Below, one piece after another: positions 49,401 to 57,881 of a stretch of 64,000 nucleotides of DNA. The notes under the pieces are model-generated. The model did no database searches and was not told the origin of the DNA. It saw only the letters and a list, made by a program, of their open reading frames with translations. The DNA lies in assembly GCA_028335825.1 (NCBI GenBank), contig JAIOKI010000015.1, positions 186,001 through 250,000 of the forward strand, read 5' to 3'. The translations under genes were made by a program, and so were the position numbers. Each line of letters opens with the position of its first letter. Position 1 is the stretch's first letter. Source of the stretch: Nosema muscidifuracis (lineage: Eukaryota; Microsporidia; Nosematidae).

Positions 49401-49993
49401 ACAATCAAAACAACTTCAGTTCCTTAAATAATGATTGGATTCCAACTCGTCAGCCAGATGACTGGCGTCCTACGCCTCGATTCGGGGGAACAATATGCTC
49501 TCCTTTAGACCTTCCTTTAGGGCCTGTAGTTAAAATAGATCCTGCTCAGCATGGCCCGTGGGGACATATTGATCTACCAGATCGAGAGCCACCTAAGGAT
49601 GATGAGTGGAATCCAATAAATAAACCTGTAAAAAGAGAAAGGGAGCCCTCCAAACCACCCATAGGAGGTATTGCTCCCTTCAGCAATACAAATAGGAGTA
49701 TGGGATCAAATTCACCTATACTATCCTTTCAACCTCCAAATGATCAGAGTCAAATGAGCTCTGCATTCACGAGTAATTCGGCAAGTAGTTATTCAACATT
49801 GCCAAATACAATATTTTCTAGTGTTAAACAAGTTTCAGCACAGGAAATATTCAATACTAATCGTGATGGAGGAATGTTTGATTCATTAATTAAGGATAGT
49901 AATAATAATGGTGAAGATGACTCTACTCCTAGTGTACAGTATAGGAATATGAAGAATGAAGAAAATAATGGATTCAATTTCTTCTTTAAATAA
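46469..49993 (+). CDS. Very large Asn-rich protein, function unknown
   Basis: A 1174-residue protein, the largest here. Residues 1-370 are basic and probably folded or helical, with an aromatic segment (FVVFPRWWDMDKEVY), RHPRPRNICNQS and CEGC, and HIIYCSTSDGIYQPQVFHP. Residues 370-770 are charged and helical. Residues 780-860 are Ser/Thr/Pro-rich. About 865-987 is an Asn-rich set of imperfect repeats (NNYNSTNPLSNN, NQNNF). Then DDWRPTPRFGG and a Pro-rich end closing in NGFNFFFK. A few scattered FG pairs (NPLFGQQ, TKFGQE) raise the possibility of a nucleoporin-like or scaffold protein, but they are too few. Start: CTGACCCCCA directly before the ATG. Unknown family. Confidence 0.88.
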   Translation: MSFFSKVRELMRMVFGSTFTEEQTRSHNRLCDKFINKIKMGVTDLKEIKQDLIEISEKGASKMVKLKMNKLIRTMKVKNSDAYKIKNEKDYKKFLNRELKRVYDLSSDNVKRVKSIIKKKKPFVPEIEEDIQFVVFPRWWDMDKEVYRALAKELTLDQMLDDLEGVEYGKVSVEDEEKWYSAKHVEKLNRYYDRHPRPRNICNQSIKDVLTYKGPSKNICEGCVEYKANKMISEMLESKEYNIHSNNMHKQVIEDKSIKDIVKVNKEEISNVKIKSKDDLFEIKDKNMGKRPRLKKNGFEFPHIIYCSTSDGIYQPQVFHPLQLARVNFHKRHPRFRKYNESNVQISDDEMEAERAYRKLLRKRHKEEIEMIECFLKDKEYFKNDIPNETCTMVLNVNCEENRRLYENCVNYMKRKSEMLNKYDLTGDMNIKLKREINLDEDLSTQKLDPMEVYNELKLLSEEAMCMNEEDFPEEWYTDEKETDIEEGEGRVYSSKIEDRFTNPKYVVDNKMEEIVDHAEERRLQLLQESILQNKKEKENDNISVNEKNNNEDTFVNKKHKADDQENNSTEDPKETVVEDLKNNKIDTECQVFNDAVVSVDKYKKSNVFKARKPAPKIKLDAYEQIIKRHDELIKKREDDDAEMERIGQKARKMVMEKLYGIKEGDSSTEKSDNKNSNEDSRPSISERKAAFFERMRQDDEKKKLENSKQENKVEKSTCSNTELNRPDVSSINNNLNFTSKPLINTTPDNKEYNNSAFMGSSANINQETSSPTPFSSPMEQNSGGTSTFNNPLFGQQNSKDVYTSNITGFNSKDVNTPNITGKDPSISNIKIPGVFNTTKFGQETASSSFMNQFSVTDNSYQHANNNSFNPLSNNNKNIFSNNQNNNNLSSLNDNQNSNTSTNNNYYSTNSLSNNQNNFNFSNSNQNSTNPLGNNNNYNSTNPLSNNQNNFNLSNNNYNSTNPLSNNNQNNLNPLSNNNQNNFSSLNNDWIPTRQPDDWRPTPRFGGTICSPLDLPLGPVVKIDPAQHGPWGHIDLPDREPPKDDEWNPINKPVKREREPSKPPIGGIAPFSNTNRSMGSNSPILSFQPPNDQSQMSSAFTSNSASSYSTLPNTIFSSVKQVSAQEIFNTNRDGGMFDSLIKDSNNNGEDDSTPSVQYRNMKNEENNGFNFFFK
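49060..49430 (+). repeat. In-frame Asn-codon minisatellite inside the large gene
   Basis: Imperfect units built from AATAATAATCAAAATAAC and AGTACAAATCC-type segments encode repeated STNPLSNN and NNQNNF blocks. Unit boundaries have drifted, consistent with slippage followed by substitution, and the frame is kept throughout. Confidence 0.8.
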
Positions 49994-50336
49994 ATAGCAT
50001 ACATTATAAATTTTATTTATTTAATTCATAATTTTAAATTATTTTTTATTAACTTTAAGTTTTTCTTATTTCATTCATAATTTTAGATTATTTTTTATTA
50101 ATTAAGTTTTTCTTATTTCATTAATAATTTTAAATTCATCTAGTCATAATTTTAAATTATTTTTTATTATATTTTTTCATATTTCATTATAAATAAATTT
50201 ATCTATTAATAATTTTAATTTATTTCTTATTATATTTTTTCATATTTCATTATAAATAAATTTATCTAGTCATAATTTTTATTTATTTCTTATTATCTTT
50301 TTTCATATTTATAATACTTTTCAATCTTTATTCAAA
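49994..50336. repeat. AT-rich intergenic repeats (about 60 bp)
   Basis: Five or so imperfect copies of a unit with CATAATTTTAAATTATTTTT and TTTTTCATATTTCATTATAA, lying between convergent genes. No gene or RNA is seen. Confidence 0.65.
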
Positions 50337-51242
50337 TTATAAAATATCCATGTAATCATTTTTATACATCATTTTGAGCTGATCTTTATTTAAAAAGTGA
50401 AGATTATGTTTATTAATTAAATTTAATCCTCCATTCATACAAACTGCATCTAATAAAAATCTAACCATATAATTATCAACAAGAATCATTTTACTAAAAA
50501 CTTTACTATCTAATAAAAGGTTTATAACGAAAGGTCTTTCAGAAACCACTTTATAAACATATCCAATCATTTTATCAGCAAACTTATTTATAAACTCTTT
50601 TATTAATGGTAAAGCATCCCCATTTTTATAATTAATAACCCAATACAAAGGTATTTCCTCTAATAATAAAATTTTTTGATCAATAAAATGATTATTAATA
50701 AATACAAGATGAAAAAACGAATTAAAAACATCAATCTTACAAGAAAATAACCCGAAAAAATCCAAAAATTTTTTATACTTTTCTCTCGAGAATTTATCTA
50801 AATATTTTATAATAATTTTTGTATCAAATTGATAGAATTCGTTATAAAAATAATCTCTAAAAAATTTTAGTCTTTTGTATTCAAAAGGTTCAATTTTAAA
50901 GTTAATATCTGAATGTGAATGTTCAAGAGCCCATTTTATATCTATAGTGTTTATAGACGAAGATCTTTTAAATGGATTAGGTTTGTTTTCATTAATTTTG
51001 TATTGAATCTTCAAAAGTTCAATTTCTTGTTTTTTAGATGATATTAAATTAGATTTTCGTATTTGACTTTTTTCGAGACGTAAAGCGTAATTTGATTTTT
51101 CTAAAATTAACATGTTTTGTCTAAGTAAATTTACTTCACCTTTTAGTTTTAAATTTTCTTTTTTTAAAGAATCGAGTTCATCTTGTTTATGATCTTCTTT
51201 AAATAATATTCTAGAATCAATTGATGATGTAGATTTTGTCAT
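50337..51242 (-). CDS. Coiled-coil protein resembling DDC2/LCD1/ATRIP
   Basis: A 301-residue protein. The N-terminal coiled-coil contains LKGEVNLLRQNMLILEKS and SSKKQEIELLKIQYKINE, which follow the 'GE-x-x-x-LR ... K-x-x-E-x-x-x-L' pattern of ATRIP/Ddc2/Rad26, the partner of the ATR/Mec1 kinase. The C-terminal two thirds are helical and could be reduced alpha-solenoid. Known family members are 500-790 residues. The longest frame begins ten codons earlier, but CCCC (51243-51246) directly abuts the ATG giving MTKSTSSIDSR, fixing this start. The family call is tentative; an unrelated coiled-coil protein is the alternative. Confidence 0.5.
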   Translation of the reverse strand: MTKSTSSIDSRILFKEDHKQDELDSLKKENLKLKGEVNLLRQNMLILEKSNYALRLEKSQIRKSNLISSKKQEIELLKIQYKINENKPNPFKRSSSINTIDIKWALEHSHSDINFKIEPFEYKRLKFFRDYFYNEFYQFDTKIIIKYLDKFSREKYKKFLDFFGLFSCKIDVFNSFFHLVFINNHFIDQKILLLEEIPLYWVINYKNGDALPLIKEFINKFADKMIGYVYKVVSERPFVINLLLDSKVFSKMILVDNYMVRFLLDAVCMNGGLNLINKHNLHFLNKDQLKMMYKNDYMDIL

Positions 51243-51246
51243 GGGG
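51243..51246 (-). promoter_or_regulatory. CCCC start-proximal motif
   Basis: CCCC immediately precedes the ATG of the DDC2-like gene and lies inside the longest frame, so it decides the start. Confidence 0.65.
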
Positions 51247-51580
51247 TATGAAAGAAGAAAAATGGTATTCAAGATTATTTTAAATATTATTTTTAATTAT
51301 TATTATAAGATTTATAATTAAGAGAAGTAGAAAAGATTAAATATTTTTATATGAGAGTTTTATAAAATTTTATATAAGATTTAATATTTTTATATAAGAA
51401 TTCATATTTTTTATATAAAGAGTTAATATTTTATAGAAGAATACAACAATCTATAAGAATTTATATTTTTTATATAAGAATACAACATTCTATAGAAGCT
51501 TATATTTTTTAAATAAGATTCAATATTTAATGAAAATCAATACTACATCTCAAAAAAATTAGAAAAAATTATTGATCACT
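51247..51580. repeat. AT-rich intergenic repeats between divergent genes
   Basis: Repeated TTTATATAAGA and ACAACATTCTATAGAAG-type units at about 51345-51540. No gene or RNA is seen. Both flanking genes start at its edges with C-rich motifs. Confidence 0.55.
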
Positions 51581-51592
51581 CCCCTTCACTTA

Positions 51593-52768
51593 ATGGTATC
51601 TGTAAAATTTAATACTCCATTCCAAAATTCAATTCTAATCTGTCAAATAAATCTTGATCCACTAAAAATTCCTGATTATTATACTGTACACATAGAATGT
51701 TCTATATTCACTCCCTTAGAAACAATCCCTATCCTTACATCTATTCCTCTAGTACATGTTCCATCATCAGTAATATCTTACTATAAATGTCTTATTCCTT
51801 ATAACAGTCTCCCTTCTATCAAATATAAATCTTATAATATCAAGTATAAGTTAATTTTAAATTTATTTAATAAAATGTCTAAGAGTATGCATGAATATCC
51901 TTTTGAAGTTTATCCTTCTAGTATATTTAAAGAATATGATTTATTTAATAATTTTAAGTATGATATATTTATTAATAGTGATATGGTAAGAATAGATGAT
52001 AATTTAGAAGATAATGTTACTTCATTTGGTGAGATAGTAAAATTTATTAGATCAGTGGATTATAATATTAATAAAGATGATATTAATAATGATAAAGATG
52101 ATTTAATTAATGATGTTAATATTAAAGATGTTAATAAAGATGATAAAATATTTATTAATGACAACTTAATTAAAGATGATGATATTAATGATGATAAAAT
52201 ATTTATTAATAATGATAATATTAATAATCATATTAAAGATGATAATATTAAAGATAATAATATTAAAGATGATAATATCAATAATGATAATTTAATTAAT
52301 AATAAAATAAATAATCTAGATAAATACAAAGAAGTCTTCACTACTCTTCTAAATAAATATAAAGAAAAAGGAGATATTTATTTTTATATACATAAATCTA
52401 AAAAAATAATAAATAAATTAATAGAATGTGAAATCAAACAAGAAGGATATCCTGTTCTACTAATAAAATATAACAAGATATTTAGAAATAAATTTGAAAT
52501 AGAGATTGAATATTTTAAGAATATATCAAATACTAAAATATATTTAATAAGTAAATGTAATGGAGAAGAAGAAGAGACAGAGTTAAAAAATATTGACTCT
52601 AGACATTCTGTATATAAAAAGATAAAATTAATTAACAAATGGGATATTTTCAATATAAAGACTAAATATTTTAACATAGAAATGTATTTAAAAATATTTG
52701 TAGATGAATTTAGTTTTCTTATTAAGCCTATTTTTTTACATAGAAAAAGAATTAATTTGAGATTTTAA
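51593..52768 (+). CDS. RGP1-like (Ric1-Rgp1 Rab6 exchange factor subunit) candidate
   Basis: A 391-residue protein. The N-terminal beta-rich part contains SLPSIKYKSYNIKYKLILNL and YPFEVYPSS, like the 'PPSFxGxxxKxxYxLxI ... vPFrVxP' segment of RGP1 proteins, which form an arrestin-like fold. The C-terminal 140 residues (from LDKYKEVF) are again beta-rich, with a W (NKWDIF) near the end. Between lies a low-complexity Asp/Asn/Ile insertion (about residues 155-245). Rgp1 pairs with Ric1 to activate the Golgi Rab Ypt6. The longest frame starts at a TTG seven codons upstream; CCCC at 51581-51584 followed by ATG at 51593 fixes this start. Confidence 0.45.
   Translation: MVSVKFNTPFQNSILICQINLDPLKIPDYYTVHIECSIFTPLETIPILTSIPLVHVPSSVISYYKCLIPYNSLPSIKYKSYNIKYKLILNLFNKMSKSMHEYPFEVYPSSIFKEYDLFNNFKYDIFINSDMVRIDDNLEDNVTSFGEIVKFIRSVDYNINKDDINNDKDDLINDVNIKDVNKDDKIFINDNLIKDDDINDDKIFINNDNINNHIKDDNIKDNNIKDDNINNDNLINNKINNLDKYKEVFTTLLNKYKEKGDIYFYIHKSKKIINKLIECEIKQEGYPVLLIKYNKIFRNKFEIEIEYFKNISNTKIYLISKCNGEEEETELKNIDSRHSVYKKIKLINKWDIFNIKTKYFNIEMYLKIFVDEFSFLIKPIFLHRKRINLRF
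52060..52320 (+). repeat. In-frame Asp/Asn/Ile minisatellite
   Basis: Degenerate 12-to-18-base units of the type GATGATAATATTAAAGAT encode runs such as KDDNIKDNNIKDDNI within the RGP1-like gene. The frame is preserved. It interrupts the protein between two beta-rich parts. Confidence 0.8.
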
Positions 52769-53090
52769 TAATTTAGTAAATATCTTTATATGAGTGATGA
52801 TATCTTATAATTAAGGTAAATATCTTTATATGAAGAAAATATCTTTATATGAGTGATGATATCATTTGATAATTTCTAGTAAATATCTTTATATAATTAA
52901 TATCTTTTATAAAGCTAATTATATTTTTCTATTATAATATTATTTATCATATTCAATATTCTATTATATCATAAAATAATTTATATTTCTATTATAATAT
53001 TCCATTATTTAATAATATCATAATATTCTATTATATTTTTCTATTATATAATAATATTTTCTAATACTAGAAAATAATTGTTTTACACCC
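52769..53090. repeat. AT-rich intergenic repeats
   Basis: Units with AAATATCTTTATATGA and GTGATGATATC repeat at about 52776-52900. They are followed by TTCTATTATA-type repeats to 53060. No gene is seen. Confidence 0.6.
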
Positions 53091-53095
53091 CTCTT

Positions 53096-54463
53096 ATGTT
53101 AACTCATCCTTACTTCCTTGATCTCCTTTCAAATTTTAAAAAGTCTAAAGATGATTTTATAACAAAAGATATTTTATCTCTAATAGTACTTAATAAATAT
53201 AACATAGATATTAAATTTATATACGATATTTTATATAATCATAAGAAATCAAAATTAAAGAAACAAGAAATTTATAAAAATATAACAGAATGTCTTGATA
53301 AATGGTTTACATTAGAAAATAAATATTACAAATTAATTTCTATGGATAATTTATCTAATGACACAATATTTTTAATTAATAAAAATAAATTATCTTCTAA
53401 GAAAGATTTACTTAGTATATTTTATAAAGAAATAGATTTAATAGAGAATATAAATTATAAAACTTTAGTAAAACTTGTATATAAAATTATGGATATACTT
53501 AAATTATCAGATATTAATTTAAAGAAATTTATAGGGAATATTGAAAATAAATTATTAGAAATATCTTCAAATATAAAACAACAGAATATTTTATTAGAAG
53601 ATACAAAAAAAAGTAATATTAAAGATATTGATATAATAAAAAAAAGTAATATTGAAGATATTGATATAATAAAAAAAAGTAATATTAAAGATATTGATAT
53701 AACAAAAAAAAGTACTATTAAAGATATTACATCAAAAAAACAGAATATTAAAGATATAACAAAAAAAAGTAATAATAAAGATATTACATCAAAAAAAAAT
53801 AATATTAAAGATATTACAGGAGATAGTTCATTACTTAATTTTGTAACAAAAAAAAAGAAATTGACAAACAGTGTATCAAAATTTAATCCTATTGTTTATG
53901 ACAAATCAGTCTATGTTTATAGATTAAATAATCCATGTTATGAAACTATTCGTAAAAGAAAAGATTTAATTAATCCTAAAAAAAAGATATTTATTAAATT
54001 TAGTGATGAACATCGTCCTTCTTTATATAAAATACCATATTATCAAGTTTATACTAGAAATAGTATAAAAAAATTAATTAATATTGATTATGATGAAGAT
54101 AGTACATGGGATGATGATAGTGAAGGAGAAGATATTGAATCTGATTATAGTGATGAAGAAGAAGTAAGTGGAGATGAAGAATGGATAGATTCAGATTCAT
54201 ATGATGAAGAATCTACTAAGAATATTAAAAAACCTTTAGTGATATTTCCTAAAATAAAATGTACAAGAAATGAAAATTTTTGTATTTTATGGAAAAAACT
54301 TACTATAGAAAAAAGTGAAATAATTAGTGAAGAAATTAAGAAAGAAATTGATAAATATATTGGTAAAGAAAAATGTACAAAATATTTGAGTAATTTATTT
54401 ATGATTAAGGAAAATAAAATTAAAGAGTATTTTGAAAAAAATAATGATCAAATTGATTTATAA
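53096..54463 (+). CDS. CAC1: CAF-1 large subunit (CAC1/p150) histone chaperone
   Basis: A 455-residue protein. The C-terminal half has the CAF-1 p150 pattern: IFIKFSDEHRPSLYK (yeast/human 'FxENxRPxxxG'), then INIDYDEDSTWDDD followed by a long acidic ED region and EEWIDSDSYDEES, matching 'DYExDSDEEWEEE ... GFFVPHGYLSEDE'. CAF-1 deposits newly made H3-H4 behind PCNA at replication forks. The N-terminal half is helical, and about residues 170-240 are 12-residue repeats (KKSNIKDIDII). The longest frame starts at a TTG six codons earlier; ACACCCCTCTT before the ATG at 53096 fixes this start. Confidence 0.82.
   Translation: MLTHPYFLDLLSNFKKSKDDFITKDILSLIVLNKYNIDIKFIYDILYNHKKSKLKKQEIYKNITECLDKWFTLENKYYKLISMDNLSNDTIFLINKNKLSSKKDLLSIFYKEIDLIENINYKTLVKLVYKIMDILKLSDINLKKFIGNIENKLLEISSNIKQQNILLEDTKKSNIKDIDIIKKSNIEDIDIIKKSNIKDIDITKKSTIKDITSKKQNIKDITKKSNNKDITSKKNNIKDITGDSSLLNFVTKKKKLTNSVSKFNPIVYDKSVYVYRLNNPCYETIRKRKDLINPKKKIFIKFSDEHRPSLYKIPYYQVYTRNSIKKLINIDYDEDSTWDDDSEGEDIESDYSDEEEVSGDEEWIDSDSYDEESTKNIKKPLVIFPKIKCTRNENFCILWKKLTIEKSEIISEEIKKEIDKYIGKEKCTKYLSNLFMIKENKIKEYFEKNNDQIDL
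53605..53815 (+). repeat. In-frame 36-bp minisatellite in CAC1
   Basis: Tandem units of about 36 bases with AAAAAAAGTAATATTAAAG and GATATTGATATAAT encode KKSNIKDID-type repeats. Later units shorten to about 24-30 bases while keeping frame. Confidence 0.85.
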
Positions 54464-54637
54464 AGAGAATATTAATAAAATATTATTAATTAAGATAAAA
54501 TACCATTGATTATTATGACATATAAAATTAAGATAAATAAAAAAATTATCTTGACATAATTAAATTAAAATAAAATATTATTAATTAAGATAAATTTAAT
54601 CTAATTAAAATAAAATATAAATATTATAATTTATCAA

Positions 54638-54985
54638 CTATATCTCTTTTTTTAATTTAACATAAAGCCTTTTCAATAATTTTTTATATATTCCTGATAC
54701 AATAACAATAGAAAATAAGCATTTTAAATCATTAATTCTACCTGAAGAAGTCAAGCTAAATAAAACATATTTAGAAATATCTCTATCTACTCTTATAACA
54801 AATATTTGATTATCCTTTAAATGATTGAGTAAAGATAAATTATATAATCTGTAAAGAATATTCTCTCCATAATTTTCATTAACTTTATCTTTAATAATAT
54901 CTATTATGCTATTTTCTATATCTATTTTTTTATTATCTTGTACAAAATAAGAAAAAGAAATATATCTGTATTTACGAACTGTCAT
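54638..54985 (-). CDS. POP5: RNase P/MRP protein subunit POP5
   Basis: A 115-residue protein starting MTVRKYRYISFSY, as in POP5 ('VRxKxRYLLxE'). It continues with SIIDIIKDKVNENYGE, NQIFVIRVDRDISKYVLFSL and a C-terminal IVSGIYKKLLKRLYVKLK, matching the 'GTIRTCQKFLxxYxR' block. This is the Rpp14/Pop5 fold shared with archaeal RNase P and used in tRNA 5' processing (RNase P) and pre-rRNA cleavage (MRP). Length is slightly short (about 140-170 usually). The start has TTCCTTCT instead of CCC. Confidence 0.85.
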   Translation of the reverse strand: MTVRKYRYISFSYFVQDNKKIDIENSIIDIIKDKVNENYGENILYRLYNLSLLNHLKDNQIFVIRVDRDISKYVLFSLTSSGRINDLKCLFSIVIVSGIYKKLLKRLYVKLKKEI

Positions 54986-55346
54986 AGAAGGAAGAAAAAT
55001 AAAAAAATATAAAATTTCTTTTTATGAATTATAATAACATATATAATAAATTACTATATGTATAATAAATTACTATATGTATGATAATAAATATATAAGA
55101 TCTTTTATAAATGTATAATAATAAATATATAGGATCTTTTTATAAATGTATGATAATAAATATATTATATTACTATTTTATTATGATATAAATATATAAG
55201 ATCTTTTATAAATGTATAATAATAAATACATTAAATTATTCTATCATTAAAATTAAGATCAGTTAAAATGAATTCTTATTGATCAATTTTGTTTCAATTG
55301 ATAAACAAAATATATTTTATTATTTAAATACAAAAAAATTAAAATT
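54986..55346. repeat. AT-rich intergenic repeats between divergent genes
   Basis: Repeated ATAATAAATATATAAGATC and TTTTATAAATGTATAATAAT units at about 55025-55240 (about 50-bp period). No gene is seen. Confidence 0.65.
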
Positions 55347-56246
55347 ATGCATGAAACAATAAATTTAATAATTTCAACACTCAGTAAATCAAGAATGTTA
55401 GCCAAGAAATCTGTAAAAAAAGAATACACAGAGTATAATTTTGGAATGGAACTTTTAAAATCATATAAAGATGATACTTATAAGAAAATAAGATCTCAAT
55501 ATAAAATTAATGAATTTGATGTGGGTTCATTTTATTATTATAATCCATCTATCAGGGGTAACTCATCTTCATTAATATTTTTTACATCAGATTTCAGGTT
55601 TGCTATAAAAACTATCAATAGAAATGAGTTTGATACATTATTAAGAATTACAGATGATTATTTTAATTATATAAATGATGATCCTAATACATTACTTGTA
55701 AAAATATTTGGATGTTATGAGATTATATATAATAATCAGTCAGTATCATTTATTATTATGAAGAATATATTTAATACACTTTCTATTTCAGAAATATACG
55801 ATTTTAAAGGATATAATGTATTACGTAAGACTAATGAATTAATTAAAAAGGATAAAGATTGGATATCTGAAAATAATAAGATAATTACTAAAGAAAATAT
55901 TTTAATTAATCAAATTAAGAAAGATACTTTATTTCTTAGAAATCTAAATATAATGGATTATTCCTTAGTAATAAGTATTAATACAAGTATTTGTAATAAA
56001 TTCTTTACTAGTTTTAATCTTAAGAAGATAAATAATTGTAATAATATTAATAAAATCTATGAAGAAAATTATTCTTTAGGAATAATTGATATATTAACTA
56101 GTTATAATCATGTTAAGAAATGTGAGAATTTTTTTAATTATTTTTGTCTTTGTACTAATAAGAAATCATGTGTAAATAGTAAAGAATATTTTGAAAGATT
56201 TATAGATATAATAGAAAATCATGTGATATTAACTGAGAGTGAATAA
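55347..56246 (+). CDS. MSS4: Phosphatidylinositol-phosphate kinase (PIP5K/MSS4 type)
   Basis: A 299-residue PIPK catalytic domain. SGSFFYxT-like DVGSFYYY (58-65), FFTSDFRFAIKTI with the ATP-binding Lys at about 88, NTLLVKIFGCYEI, YDFKG (151-155), IMDYSLVISI (202-211) carrying the catalytic Asp of the 'MDYSLLxGI' motif, and GIIDIL (245-250) holding the metal-binding Asp. It lacks the long N-terminal extension of yeast Mss4 (779 residues). It probably makes PI(4,5)P2 at membranes. No CCC lies before the ATG; AAAAATTAAAATT precedes it, an A/T-type start context. Confidence 0.88.
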   Translation: MHETINLIISTLSKSRMLAKKSVKKEYTEYNFGMELLKSYKDDTYKKIRSQYKINEFDVGSFYYYNPSIRGNSSSLIFFTSDFRFAIKTINRNEFDTLLRITDDYFNYINDDPNTLLVKIFGCYEIIYNNQSVSFIIMKNIFNTLSISEIYDFKGYNVLRKTNELIKKDKDWISENNKIITKENILINQIKKDTLFLRNLNIMDYSLVISINTSICNKFFTSFNLKKINNCNNINKIYEENYSLGIIDILTSYNHVKKCENFFNYFCLCTNKKSCVNSKEYFERFIDIIENHVILTESE

Positions 56247-56460
56247 TATTTATAGTATTATATTTATAATAGGTTATATTGAGGATAGTATATATTGAAA
56301 ATATTTATAGTATTATATTGAGAATAGGTTATATTTATATTATTATATTTATATTATTATATTTATAGTATAAATTATTTATACATTATATTATATATTA
56401 TAGTATACATTATAATATCATTTATAGTATACATTAATACATCAATTACATATTAAAAAA

Positions 56461-57459
56461 TTATTTCTGATTTAATTTATAAAATGTTGAATATACGATT
56501 AATGGAAATATAATAGTAGCATCTCCAAAAACTTTAACTCCATTTCTTTTAGGTTTAACTTTACCCCAACTTACAGATTCTTCTAAAGTAGCCCCTGCAT
56601 CACTTCCATCGTATTCATTAGCTGTATTAATCAATACACAATATTCTAAACCATTCTTAAAAAGATTAGCATTGAGGATGTGATGTTTAATAAGACCTGA
56701 TCCCAAGATGATAGCCCCTGTATAATCAGAACTTAATCCACTATAATTTATATTCTTAATATCTTCTACTATATCTAATTTAAAATGTGTTCTTTTCTTA
56801 TAAAAAGTAAGCATATCTCCTATTAATCCATCTGTTAGAGCTGGTGAATATATTGGAATATCATTTATAGCAGCCCAATACAAGATAGATTTCTTATCAT
56901 TAATTTTTAATCCTAAATGTTTTATAAATTGGGAAGGTGTCATAATTAGAGGATTACTTTCTGAATAATCTTTAACAAGTTCATCTAATACATTATTGAA
57001 CCAAATCTCAAATAATTCATAATTCTCATTATGTATAACAAGATTTCCTATTCTATTATATCCACTATCTCTAAGAACTTCCCCTGGTATATTAAAATCA
57101 GCACATAAAGTAGGTTTCATGCATTTAATAATATCTTCTTCAATACCTCCTCCTGTGATAACACAAACATGTACATTTTTATGTTCTACCAAGTATCTTA
57201 CAATATCTCTTAGACCACTGCTTATAAGACTAGATGTACATCCCAAATATATTTTACAATTATTTTCTATCATTTTCTTTATTTCTTGAATGCTCTGATA
57301 TAAATGAAGAGACTGCATTCCAGTAGATTTGAATGAATTTATAAGTGCATCCAGTGTAATATCAGTATGATTGAAGTCTAAACCCTCAACTGGGACATCA
57401 AAATGTACTGATGAGTTCTTTTGAGCAGCTAAATCGTGGACACTTTGTGGTTTTTTCAT
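56461..57459 (-). CDS. DYS1: Deoxyhypusine synthase
   Basis: A 332-residue NAD- and spermidine-dependent enzyme that starts hypusine formation on eIF5A. Family blocks are in order: DFNHTD-like VEGLDFNHTD, STGMQSLHLYQSIQ, GCTSSLISSGLRDIVRYLVEH, TGGGIEEDIIKCMKP, SPALTDGLIGDML, ILGSGLIKHHILNANLF, NTANEYDGSDAGATLEE and SWGKVKP with the catalytic Lys at about 300. Length is close to other microsporidian and yeast enzymes (yeast 387). Start: TATCCCC directly before the ATG on the minus strand. Confidence 0.98.
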   Translation of the reverse strand: MKKPQSVHDLAAQKNSSVHFDVPVEGLDFNHTDITLDALINSFKSTGMQSLHLYQSIQEIKKMIENNCKIYLGCTSSLISSGLRDIVRYLVEHKNVHVCVITGGGIEEDIIKCMKPTLCADFNIPGEVLRDSGYNRIGNLVIHNENYELFEIWFNNVLDELVKDYSESNPLIMTPSQFIKHLGLKINDKKSILYWAAINDIPIYSPALTDGLIGDMLTFYKKRTHFKLDIVEDIKNINYSGLSSDYTGAIILGSGLIKHHILNANLFKNGLEYCVLINTANEYDGSDAGATLEESVSWGKVKPKRNGVKVFGDATIIFPLIVYSTFYKLNQK

Positions 57460-57881
57460 GGGGATAAAAAATTACTGAATATTATCCAAGATAGTCAATA
57501 ATAATGATTTATATAAAATATTTTATATATTGTTTGAATAATATTTTTATATAATGTTTTTAACAGTATTTTATATATTGTTTGAATAATATTTTTAATT
57601 AATATCTTGAATAATATTTTTATTTACTACTTTTAATAAGCAAATTAATAATTAATATCTTTTTAACAATATTATGCATTTGATATCTTAAAGAATATTC
57701 TTTACTAATTTTATTGAAGAATATTCTTTACTAATTTTATTGAAGAATATTCTTTACTACTTTTATTGAAGAATATTCTTTACTTCTTATAACAAAAAAA
57801 TATATTTTTTTTATGTGTTAAATTTCAACTTTTTTATATATAAATGAATATTTTACATTTCCCATTTTCTCCCCTCATTTT
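57460..57881. other. Divergent promoter region with 26-bp repeat array
   Basis: AT-rich spacer between the minus-strand deoxyhypusine synthase start and the plus-strand INTS4-like start. It contains TTGAATAATATTTTTAT-type repeats (57530-57640) and the HSE-like array listed separately. Confidence 0.6.
57692..57779. promoter_or_regulatory. Four-unit array of perfect heat-shock-element-like palindromes
   Basis: AGAATATTCT, an exact nGAAnnTTCn inverted pair as bound by heat-shock factor, occurs at 57692, 57718, 57744 and 57770, spaced exactly 26 bases, each within a conserved 26-bp unit (spacer TTACTAATTTTATTGA). It ends about 100 bases before the INTS4-like ATG and about 230 bases from the deoxyhypusine synthase ATG. 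It may be a functional HSF platform or merely a minisatellite with a palindromic unit. Confidence 0.45.
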
